This document shows, one piece after another, positions 13,653-25,000 of a DNA stretch of 64,000 bases. Under the pieces are notes generated by a model. That model was not told where the DNA came from. It ran no database searches and worked only from the letters and a program-made list of their open reading frames with translations. The stretch is taken from NCBI GenBank assembly GCA_016785225.1, contig JAFBJZ010000613.1, positions 496,001 to 560,000 of the forward strand, read 5' to 3'. A program made the translations under genes and the position numbers. Positions within the stretch are counted from its first letter, which is position 1. Each line of letters starts with the position of its first letter. This DNA is from Psettodes erumei. Taxonomy: Eukaryota; Chordata; Actinopteri; Pleuronectiformes; Psettodidae.

Positions 13653-16600
13653 GAATGCTCCTTTCCAACTGCCCAAATGTCATGAAATGAAGATAAGCTT
13701 TCACTACATTCGGAATACAAACAGACATTATTCTACAAAATGAAAGTGTTATACTGAGTGAAGAGGAACCCTCACCTGACCTCTTCCGAGCGATTTTACT
13801 TTACAGTCATGTACCGATGTTAATACAGAAACAAAACCACCAGCAGGTCCTGCTCCCGGTGTCCATTTCATCACATTTCAGTCCACCACAAGCTATATGC
13901 TGTTACAAAAGCTCAGAGAGGGCAGGAGGCAGAACTGTCATCATGACAGGGCACTGGGGTGTCAAAAAGGCAGGCAGCACTACAGGCAAGGTCTGCCTGT
14001 GCTATATGAGGATTTTGGCGACAGTCAGAAGAGGACAAAGCTGCAAATGTCTCGCCAGCGCCTTCATGCAAAAAGGGGGAATGTGCAGCAGGCAAACTGC
14101 ATTAGGTGAGGTTTTTACATGAGAAAAAAAATCTGTGTTGTCACCTAGGAAATGTCCAAGGCCAAAATTCTTTATACAATATGTGCATGGCAGCCATGGT
14201 AAAATGAACAACGGCAGACTGATGATGTCTTTGTGGTTTATTTTTTCAAAGAAACGCCCATGGCCAGACCAATAGATTGTGATTAATGACTGATGGGTTT
14301 CCTGTGAAGATTTTCTGACAATAAAAAATGCAAACTGCCAAGTCCATTTTGTTCTTGTTTGACACAAGCTGCAATTATGATACATTTGAAATTCAGTTGC
14401 AGGGCCCAGTCTGTATTTCCATTTTCAAGCTTAATAAGCATTGTCAGCCAAAATGAGTATCAGTCAGGACTACATTTTGCTTCATTTGGCAATTTAAGCC
14501 GTAATTATGCATTTGCAAACCTTTTTAAAAATAAGAATTTGAGCACAGCTCAGGATTCAGTTTTCAGTTTTAGTGAACTTTGAACATTTAAAACTTTTTG
14601 GAGAGTAGTATCATACTATAGAGTGTATGTGGAGTTAGCAGGTGGCAGATTAGCCACTGATTTGTCATAACAGTTCTCTGCCAGAATGTAAACTCATCAA
14701 TGTCGCTCCCCACTTCTTGCAGTCTCGAGTTTGGTGTCTCCTTTTTGGGGAGTGACAAACCCACATCTTGCACCCCAAATATGACAGCTGTGCATATCCT
14801 AATAATCTATTCCATGTTGTTGACCAGACTTACTCTGCTCTGAAATTCATTTGATATTCAAAATGAGAGGAGCAGGAGGTCCTGATGTGAGTCTGGTTTA
14901 TTCAAAATAGAAGGTGACGCCAGTTTAACATTCACTCAAATTAAATTGCCAACAACTTTGTGTAGTTTATCATCTTATTCACCCAAATGATATGGTCACA
15001 ACTGGTCCAAGAGAAGCTGATTTATGCTGTAATAAACCCAAATAAATTTGCTGACACTTAACTCTTCTAAAATAGTCATTTTTCTTGGTTTTCATCTAAA
15101 CTGTAATTTTGAACCGTTTACTCATTTGAAAATCATGGCTGCAGGAGCATTCAGAATTCACCACCCACGCTGTTTTCAGGGAGGATTGTGAGGCACCGAC
15201 ACTGTCTGGCATTAAGTGAAGAAGTCTGAGAAATATGGCCGCTGCCTGGGGCAAGTGCTTTGTAGCTGAAGATATGTTTACAGTGTCTAATAGATAGGCA
15301 CAGGGCCAGGCATCTGACCGTCCACCTGAGGCCACGGACCGGGGTCAGACGAGTCAGCGGAGTGAAATGTTGAGGCTTAATCACCGAGCAGTGAAGTGTT
15401 GAAGGGTGACTCGAAAATACGTGCCATGAGCAAATTGTGTTTGTGGGGAAAAATGTGATGGTGGAGCCATGTTTATGATTTTCCCTTTTCACCATGGTTC
15501 CCTCTCTAATCCAACTGCCAAGTCATTTTCTGTTGATGGTTCACTTTAATGTCAAAACTCCACGTCTGGCTGGCTTGAAAAATTTGCATGTGAGGAATCA
15601 TTCATTCCCCCCAAGTCACAATCCCCATAAAACTGGTTGCCTCCCCTCCCTTTGCCCCCCGCGCAGGTGACAAGCTAAAATGAGAGATAGCTCCATTTGC
15701 TTCCTATAGCTAATTGGATTAGTGCTTAAGGCACTACAATAATGGCTGAATTTAGAGAGGCAGGCGGAGAGAATGGGGGAGTGGGGAGCAGAGTGGTAGA
15801 GCCAATTTTCCAGTGAAATGAGCTTTGCTCCAGGTGAAGAGAAAACTCCTGCAGAGAAATGGAGAAGCTCTGTGTTCAGAGATTTTATGCCACCAGACGC
15901 AGTAATGTGACACAGCGTTTACATTCACTGCAATGTGAGGATGGCGCGCAGTTGTAACTGGCATGTTTTGTACCATCAGCAAAATCCAGCAAATTAATTA
16001 AATATGATAATAGAAGATGATTGCATCCTTTTGTATCAAAGCTGTGGACAATGCTGGTTTCTGATTTGCTGAAGGGTGTTTGTCAGTTTTTAGATTATGG
16101 TGCAGCTATAATGTCACATCCTTATCACTGCTGGACAGGATATTTGAACTACATGGATTATCCTTTGGTAAAATAGTAAAATAGTTGCATATGTCAGACT
16201 CAGTGTCATTCTCGAAACTACCACTGGAAGGTGCCAAAGTGGGACATTTTGAGATCCTTCTTGTGGTTTTAATATTTGACATGCAAACATGTTATTTTTC
16301 TGTCACTGTACCCTGCAGTTCAAATACAAGGACCTTTTGAGTTCAGCCATTGTTATCCCTGTTTATGAGTTTCCTCAGTCTTCCTGCATCCTGGCCCCCT
16401 TAGCGATAATCAGGGCAGAGGTAGTTAGAGAAACAGCACAGAGTCACAGAAACATACACAGGAAGTCCATTCAACAACTTTGAAAAGTAGCATAATTAGC
16501 TTGTTATTATGAAGCCTCTCCACACAGTGTGTGAAATTATTTTCTTCCACTACAGCATTTATCATGTTTCACCAATGAAGCCTTCACCAGTGAACTGACA

Positions 16601-16992
16601 TGCGCACCTTTTCTGATAATTTTGTCGATGCTTTCTCAGTTCACTGCTCTTGACTTCCTCGCAAATCTGCACAAAGCAGCGTTGAACACTCCAGCAGCTC
16701 CAGATGGGAAAATGTGAATGTGCAGACTTCACGTAACCTGATGGAAACTCACACTGACATACCAGTGTTTGCTAATTAGTCTGTGACACTTTGCATAACA
16801 GGGACAAATGAAGCAAAAGGGTTTTACATGATGAAATTTCACTTAAAAGGAAAAGAGCCTCTTTTAAAAAAAAACAAAAAAGTATGGTTTGTCCCTCTGC
16901 CAATAGTTCAATAAAAGCGCTTTAGTTTAGGCCTCACACCACAAACATGTTTAAGGTTCCCTGAAGCATTTTTGTAAGCAAATACATTTGGC

Positions 16993-17027
16993 AAATGCAG
17001 GTTTTGAAGCATACAAAACCTGCATTT
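16993..17027. repeat. Short perfect hairpin (14-bp stem, 7-nt loop)
   Basis: AAATGCAGGTTTTG at 16993-17006 is the exact reverse complement of CAAAACCTGCATTT at 17014-17027. A few more pairs (TG/CA) follow beyond two mismatches. Confidence 0.85.
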
Positions 17028-17482
17028 TGCAGAGGCAATTTTACATTCATGCTTGCATGCTTGTAATTGCATTTTTCCCTTGCCTTTGTCTCAGCAGGTT
17101 TTAAAACGCAGATCTCCCACAAACTTCAAATAGAAATTATTTCGAATGTCACAGTTATCTGTGGGCCAGAACAAGACACCAAGTTTCATGGGGAGTTTAA
17201 ATGAATAGAAAGAAAGAAATGATCTTGAGGAACAGTATTAACACACATGACATGAAATAGAAATTTGCTTGAGATGCAGAAGGAGAGAACATGGACGTGT
17301 GGCCATTGAACAGCGCAGATTTATCTGATGAGGGAAGCAGTTTAACATTTCTGAGCTGATTTGTGGATGTTCTTCATGCCCCGTTCACCCAGATCAATAT
17401 GGGTCAGTGCTGCGGCCTTAAATTACCGTTAGATGCTCATTACAAAGCAACGCTCAATAGAAATGGGAGTGTTTGGTGTGAA

Positions 17483-17486
<4 letters not shown>

Positions 17487-17514
<28 letters not shown>
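17487..17514. repeat. (GT)n microsatellite
   Basis: About 14 TG/GT units. A CA tract follows 120 bp downstream. Confidence 0.97.
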
Positions 17515-17630
17515 AGTGCACCTTTTTGAGTGCATCTTTCTGAAGTGCCTGCCAGTAAACACCAAGGCCACGAGGTGGTTTTGAGCTGTAGAGGTTTAAT
17601 CAACCAGAGACGTCAGCTCTTCCTCTTGCA

Positions 17631-17633
<3 letters not shown>

Positions 17634-17670
<37 letters not shown>
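17634..17670. repeat. (CA)n microsatellite
   Basis: About 17 CA units after one interruption. It is complementary to the GT tract at 17487-17514. Confidence 0.97.
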
Positions 17671-17674
<4 letters not shown>

Positions 17675-19660
17675 CAGAAAACATGGGGGTGTCGTGATTG
17701 GGTGATGGAGTTGGGGGCACCAAACTCTCCTTGAGCTTACCTTCTGCAACCACAGGTCTCTAGGTATACAATATAATTTATAGCAAATAATGTTGCAGTG
17801 CAGATAAAACATGAAATAGTGTGTCCACAGTGGGATGATCAAAGGCCAGAAAAAGCAATAAGAGAAGTGTGTCTATCCATCATCGGGCCGCTGAACACCT
17901 GGAATGATCCGGGTCTCAGGTGGGCTGGATGCCTGACAGGGACTCTCCTCTGTAAATCACATGGCTGCTCTCTTATTTCCTGGATGACTGGACAGTTTCT
18001 CCCCTCAGCCATGTACAAAACAAGCAACTTCTGAAAGGGAAACTTCACCAGTCAGTCACCAGTGATTCACTTTTACCTATTATAGATTTTTTTTTCACCC
18101 CTGCTCAACAGAGTTCCACACACAGTAAATATAAGGATTTTTTTTACACTGCCTTGTCTTCTGCTTTGAAATGCAACATTTTATGGGTTTACTAACTGTG
18201 TGTATTCCTTTTTATGTATTTTTTATGAAAACATGCTCATCTTTCATTGACCCACGTTCCCCTTCCTTATTGTTGCTACCCCTGTCAAGCTTGCACAAAA
18301 CATATGCAATTCACATTGACAACAGTTACAGATTTCCCACTCCTTTTTTTCATTTTCTAAACATCTCTGATTTCATACAAACTAGTTTGTTATTCCTCGC
18401 TGCTTGGCCTTCAGATGAACACTTGATTATGACTGCAACATAGGTGTGGGCAGATAGACCCACGGTTTAATCCATTCCTTATTCTTTTGCTCTTGTTAAA
18501 CTTCTTAAATCCTAGTTATCATTTAGCAGCGGCTGCTGTCACAGACACTGCATCCATACTGAGAGTCTACAAAGGGAACACTAGCAGAGAAAAAACAGGA
18601 CCTGCAATACGTACCTAGCCTTATAGCAAATGTGCAGTCTGCTGTAGGATAATGTGTCCAACACCAGCATCCTGCTCTCCTTGAAGGAAGATACCTCGAC
18701 AGTATCAGACTATCGGGTTGCCTCGCTCCCACACCTGTCACCGGCTGACATGCATGGCTGCCTGACTGTCTGAGGGCCCGAGTGCGACCGTCCTAATGAG
18801 AGATAAGGCGAGAGCTGAGGCATGTCTGTGTGTTCCAGCAGGTGTTGAACACACTTGGGTACGGGTGGAGAGAGCAGTCCTATATGAAAATGTACTTTTT
18901 CTGTATTCAGTGAAGGTAAACTGAAGCTGCATTACATTTAAACCACTTAATCATTGTTTGCAAAGAGGGTTTTGTTTACATTCACCAAAACAAGAGAGCA
19001 GTCAGCTTAACAAACATTGCGAATGCCTTTTCTACCTCCATGAAACATTTGCAAAGAGTTTTTGTTTGTTTTTTATAACAGCTCGCAGCTTTCTTCCCCT
19101 CTTCCTTTATTCGTGCAGTGTTACCTTTTTTAAGAACTGTGCATTCTGCAGAAATATCCATCAATTTACAAAACAAGGACACACACACATCACACATTTT
19201 TATATTGCTGCAAGTAATAAAAACTCCACAGGGTTTGTTTGCATAAGTTGTGTTTTGTATATTGAACATGACCTATATTCAGAAGGCTGTAAAATACATT
19301 TTAAAAAGTCAAAAATAAAGAAGATTCTATGTCTTCTATGTAAAATCCATGAATTAGTGTTGAAACATGAACTCTGTAATACTGGAATAAATGCATTCAG
19401 AATGCAGTTACCATTAGTTCTCCTTGTGTCAAAGCAAAGCTGTGCCTTGCTAAAATAAACACTCTTCAAATAAATGTATAGATTTACTGTGCTGTATTTT
19501 GATGTTGTATCAGACTTTAATAAAATGTGTATCTACACCTGTTTATGGACATGCACACATTTTAACCTCTGCACATTTCCCAGCATTATTTTTACAGTCA
19601 CACAGGTCCTGTCTGCCCAGTGCAACTCCAGTCTCATCTGCCAGGCTTTGCCAGATTGTC

Positions 19661-19722
19661 CTGTTTGGTCTGGGGAGCGAACAAACAAAGCCACCTGCTC
19701 TAACCACTGAGCCCCGACTGCA
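19661..19722 (-). mobile_element. tRNA-derived repeat fragment
   Basis: The minus strand reads GGGCTCAGTGGTTAGAGCAGG, a good pol III A box, followed about 20 nt later by TTTGTTCGCTCCCC, a weakened B box. It cannot fold into a complete tRNA cloverleaf, so a SINE head or tRNA pseudogene is more likely than a working tRNA. Confidence 0.4.
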
Positions 19723-20241
19723 GCGGAGTTTAAATGTGTTCAGTGGTGGAATATGTACTCTCTAATTGCATTGCTTTGTGTTCAAATGAGATAATGCTCC
19801 TTTTCGCATGATCGTATTGATTTCACATGCAGCCTTTGCCTTTCTTATGGTTTACACATTCATCAAATTTACATTTATTGGACTATAAACAAGGTAAATG
19901 GACAAATAGGCTAATGAACACAAAAGTTATGCAGATGAATCTTTTAAAAATAATCTAATGATCTACTAAGATTCATATCTGTTTCCACAGCACTTCACAG
20001 ACCAGTTGCTCATGGAGAAACATTTTGCAGACACCCTGTTGCTGGTGTAGAACAGTGCATTTGGTGTAATTAGGATTTTGTTTGGCAGTGCCTGCAAAGC
20101 TTGTTGCCTGTGTAGATAATCCTAACAGAGGCCACACAATGTGTTTGACTGAGCTATGGGAGAACTGTGAACTCAAGCCTGAGCCTGTAAGCTGCCACAG
20201 AAGAAAATGAATGAACACCCACATTCACAACAAAAGCAGAA

Positions 20242-20245
<4 letters not shown>

Positions 20246-20276
<31 letters not shown>
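20246..20276. repeat. (GA)n microsatellite
   Basis: About 15 GA units; a polypurine tract. Confidence 0.97.
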
Positions 20277-20277
<1 letters not shown>

Positions 20278-21553
20278 GGCTGTTGAAGTGAAGACAGAAC
20301 ACAATGTAGCTCTGTTCTGCAGCAGAGAAATAACTTGAGTGATTGTTTGTTGAAAAGTAAGTTTATATGTAACATGTATGAGAATAGTATCATTAAAAAT
20401 TGGATCAGATTTGAGAAGTTTTACTTTAATCTAATGTGAAATATTGATGATTCTTCATAAAACATCTTATCTGCAACATGCATTGATGCTCATTACCCAT
20501 GTAACAGCTTTGAGCCAGCCATACCTTCAGTAGGTGACTAGAATTTATATAAACCCATTGATTTTCATTTAATTGTTGATGACTTAGTGATTCTGAGGCT
20601 CATTAAAACAGCACGATGCCGAGCTTAGCACCTTCAAACTCGCATCTCTGACCTCCAAGGACCACTGCATTTAACAGGGAACCACTCCTCATTACTTATC
20701 CTTTATCTGCTGTCTCATTATGCCCTTCTGTTTTTTGAATTTTTCTATTACTGTCTTTGCAATGCAAATCTGCTGCTTAAATCAGCAGCTCTGTGTATAC
20801 AAAGGCAAAGGGAGGAAAAAATGACTCTTCCTATTAGCGCTGGGAAATCTGGTAGTGAGAGTGTAACAAAACACGAGAAGGCTCTGAAGAATATTCCTAT
20901 TGTCCTAAATGCTGTTTTTTACACCCAAGTGTGATTCATATGACAGAGGGACTTCCTATAATCTTTGTCATGCAGCATCAGGTCTAAAGTAAACTAATGT
21001 GCACGTGCTGATATGCCTTCCTGGATGGTGGATGATAGCTCGTGTGTCATGACTGCAGGCCTATCACTCGCTGCGTCCTCCTTCCCCCACCCCCTGCAGT
21101 GTGAGCCAATATGTTCAGTAGACATAGATGTGGCCATTGCCTAATGGAATCCAGTCAGCATGGTTGATACCATCACCAAGTCACACTGCCAAGCCTCGAT
21201 AACAACGGGCTCGCTCCCTCTCTGGAGCTATAGCAAGTGTCCTGGAGAGCCCTGCAGGATGTTACATATTAATACTTCTCGACATTTGCCGGGTGATAAG
21301 CAGCGTGGGTATAAATATTTCTTTTTATGAAGCCACTTCGGCACAGCTTCCACACAGAAGACAATCTCTGGCTATTTTCTCCTGGCACACTCGTATCTGA
21401 AAACAAATGCGCCGTCCTCAGTAACCTGTACTCCTTAAAGATGCAGCACCACACGATGGAAGATAATGCATAATGGACGGCCTGCCAGAGGAGGGTTAGA
21501 CTAGGATTCATATGGATTCTGTATTGTATCATGTGGTTTGAAAGAAGCGGTAT

Positions 21554-21992
21554 GACATTTTGAGGAATATGCTTATTTGTTCCTGAGTGTTAGTTGATAA
21601 GATTGATACCACCCTGAGTTATAGCAGTCAGCAGCTGGTTAGCTTAGCTTAGCATAAAGCATAGAAGGAAGAAGAGGGAAACAGAAACCTGTCGAAATCC
21701 TGTGTTAAAAATTTCCACCTAAATGTATCTGCAAATTTTCACCAAATTTCAAGAAAATGTGTCAAAAATGTGCAGCTTCTTCATCTGTATTTACGTCCGG
21801 ATGATAAGTCATTTTAATTTTGTTACCTTCAACAGAACAAGGCTAGCTGTGTCCCCCTATTTCCATGCTAAGCTAAGCTAAATGGTTGCTGCTCAGGCTA
21901 AATACTTGCTGAGAACAAGCTCCATTAGAGTGGTATCACTCCTCATCTCACACTCAGCAAGAAAGTCAGTAAGTGTAAACTATTCCTTTTTA
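21554..21992. mobile_element. Non-autonomous DNA transposon relic (teleost inverted-repeat MITE)
   Basis: An element of about 440 bp with worn terminal inverted repeats. The left end runs from the CATTTTGAGGAATATGCTTA word to GATTGATACCAC (to 21612). The right end starts at GTGGTATCACTCC and ends with AAACTATTCC. Inside, a second inverted pair, GTTAGCTTAGCTTAGCATAA (about 21638-21657) against ATGCTAAGCTAAGCTAAA (about 21867-21884), strengthens the call. I recognise the same words from a family spread through many teleost genomes. It has no coding capacity and looks old and diverged. Confidence 0.75.
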
Positions 21993-22041
21993 ATGGAATC
22001 TGCTTATGCAGCGACTATGAGCAACATAGCCACCAGGTATG

Positions 22042-22043
<2 letters not shown>

Positions 22044-22082
<39 letters not shown>
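22044..22082. repeat. (GT)n microsatellite
   Basis: About 19 GT units, starting some 50 bp after the transposon relic. Confidence 0.97.
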
Positions 22083-22084
<2 letters not shown>

Positions 22085-25000
22085 CTGTGTGCTACTACGG
22101 AGCCTTGAATCCCGAACGTGAAATGCAGAGTGAAACAAATTCATACCACATGGATCTTCTTCACCCCTCCACACCACCCACCCCCAGCCCCCTCTCAGCC
22201 GAGTGAAAAATTCATGTTCTATTACTCCATCAAATATGAATTGCAGTTTATAAGATCACATTTGAAATTCCAGGTCACAGCTCATGCATTCCCAAATACT
22301 TATGGTAACATCGCCGGGGTCTATTTCTGGAGCCCTGCATGCCAACTGCTGGAAACTAGTTTAAAAAATGGGTTTGCCTCCCGTCAAAAAAAGGTAAGGT
22401 AGACTGTGACAAACAAAGCTATCATAGTTTAAATGTGAAATAATGAAGCGGAGCTGCTGTATATGGAGATATATTTAAATGTGTGCATCAGCTACAGCAA
22501 TGCTGCATGAGTTATGAGATTGCCTGATCACTTGTCACGGGCTGGCATAAGGGAATGAGGCATGTGTCATATCTTGTTTAAGCAGCCTGACGCAGTGTGT
22601 GTTTTTGGTGGATGCTTTCGCAGCGACTCCTTGGCCTCTGCCGCAGCACGTGTTGTTGAGCAGTTCCTCCCCTCCGGCTGTTAACTTGCTGGGGGGAAGT
22701 TTCCCGCTGGCATCCACGGCGAGCTGAGGTCATCTGCACAGACGGCTCCCTTACCTCTTAGACCTTCACCATCACATGCGTGGACGAAGCGAGAGGGGAA
22801 CAGGGGCAGCAGCTTCCTTTACTGCACCACACTTTTAATGCTTTTGATGCACATGCATGCACATGATGACCTGGTTAGCCAACAAGTGGGTTGGGCGGAC
22901 GGTTCAAGGCAATGTCACCAATGCTGATACTCAAAACCTCCCTCTGGGCCAACTTAGCACATGAGAGAGAGGAAGACACCTTCACTGCCCAGATCTGTAC
23001 CAGTAGGACGAGTCACGCTCTCTCAGCCCTCAGCCATCCCAGCATGCAGTTCACCTCTCTGTCAGCATCTGCTCTGACATACATATGCTTCGTACGTATG
23101 AATTCAGGTGCCAAGAGACTAGCGCAGCATGTGCTTCTATCTCTTACACATCCAAGTCCCTTGGGCTTTACATATCAGAGTCCCTCCAGCTCGCTGTAGA
23201 AATAAACCAGAGAAAGAAAACATAAGAAGCTGCTTCAGCTAACATGTTCTCCTCTCCCCTCTTGGCAAGTCACTCCCAGCATGAAATGATCAAAACACAT
23301 TAATTATTCATCACAAAGTAAAGATTCCATAGCTCTGATGTGTAGGCATTAACCAGATATTTCAAGATTTAACTTATTTTCCTGATCCCTGCAAAAGTTG
23401 CTGGCAGAATTTTAGGATTTTTCTGTTGGTGCTCAGATTTTCTTAAGAGTCTGCAGTGTAGTATTAAAACTATGATCACGAGATCTGAGATCTGAAACCA
23501 GTATGTTTATATCTGTTTAAACTAGGACTGTGTATCTTTTCTTGCCACATCAGACACCCATTTTTCCTGAATGAAAATTATTTATCTTAATGATGAAGTG
23601 AACCAGACAAGGCTTCATGATGCTCTTACATGAGGAGATCTTCTCTTCTGGGGTCAGCGGTGCTCACCTCAGCCACCACATGTCGTGATGAGGCTCTCTG
23701 TCTGTTGCTGGGGGCAGTAAATACCTCTGATTGGAGGGGTGTGATGGAGAGAAAAAAAAGAATACAGCTGGGCCTCCTGCAGTTAGTGAGGACAAGTAGA
23801 GATGAGCTATGTGGAACAAGAAAAATGTTTGGCTGTCATTTGGAGATGCATTCAGGGACTCTTTTTTGCAATCAAAGACACGGGATAGAGAAAAATCAGG
23901 TAGCTGGCATTTGATGGTTTCGCATGAGTTGATTTCAACTTCGCACGTGAGTTAGTTTAGGACATGAGCAATGGAAATGTATTTAGTTGCTTTCCACCAC
24001 TGGACATCAGAAAGAAGCCCGGATGGATGATGAAGATAAGACAAGACATAAAAAATAAATTAACTGTGCATACCATTCTTAGCAAAATAAAGAGGGAAAA
24101 AAATGAATTATTTAATATTGCACTCAGTTAATGACAGTGAGGACAGTCCAAGATGAATTGACAGTGACAATAGAGCCAAATGGCGTCAGGAGCATGAATA
24201 ACAAACTAAATCAAATATTAAATTCATTCTAAAGGGGATAACACTGGCACTGACAGCGTAATCAATCCACATTTTGCCCCGATCTATTGTGTTGCAGCTC
24301 AGACAAAAGAGCACAAGTGAAGAAAGAAGTCGATTGCTCCTCTTCTGCAAAACCCATCATCCTTTCACTCTTTCTTTCTGTCCTCACTCATTTCTTAATG
24401 CTTCCTTCCACTCGCCGTTCTTCTTCCTCCAGATCACTTAAAGTCCATTTTCCAAACCTCAGTGTATTACGGCTTTGTGTGATAACGTGTGCTCGCTTCA
24501 CACTTCAGAGTTATTTGGTGTTGTTTTTAATATGTGGTACCTCTGCAGTGGAGAGCCGGCCTCCTCAATTTCTGTCCTTGTGACAGATTTCATCCTCGAC
24601 GTATCCATCTTTCTTACCAGCTTGGGCCACATTGCTTCTGAAATAGGAAGAAAAGGTCAGAGCGTTAATGCACAAAGTGACAGCAGATACATCACCTAAA
24701 TCTATGGTGACTTTTGGCAATACATCCCACACATGGACACTCAATTTTCATTGGGAGAAAACAGGAGTGATGGAAATGCACAAAGTTTCCTCTTGGCTTG
24801 AAAGGTTTTTCTTTTTAGTTGTTACTGGTTTATAATAAGGAGATAAGCAGAGAACATTGTTTCCAATCAACTCATATTCAACAGCCATGAGATTCAGTAT
24901 TATTTGACTTTAAATTAGTCTCAGTATTGCTGATTTAAAAGCAGATGTTGGCACATTGTTTTTAATAATACATTTCAATTTTCATTTTTTCTCAGTTGTA

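Larger units (their letters stand above)
13653..21553. other. Gene-free flank, middle part
   Basis: Nothing coding is recognised. The 166-codon ORF at 18958-19458 is the longest but is AT-driven, with overlapping antisense ORFs and no known motif. A candidate regulatory patch lies at 15600-15790. Confidence 0.5.

Noticed and set aside
18958..19458. 166-codon ORF in the left flank
   Set aside because: No recognised motif, biased to Phe/Cys/Lys/His from AT-rich DNA, and overlapped by antisense ORFs of similar quality.
19661..19722. Functional tRNA gene
   Set aside because: A box present but B box degenerate and no complete cloverleaf.
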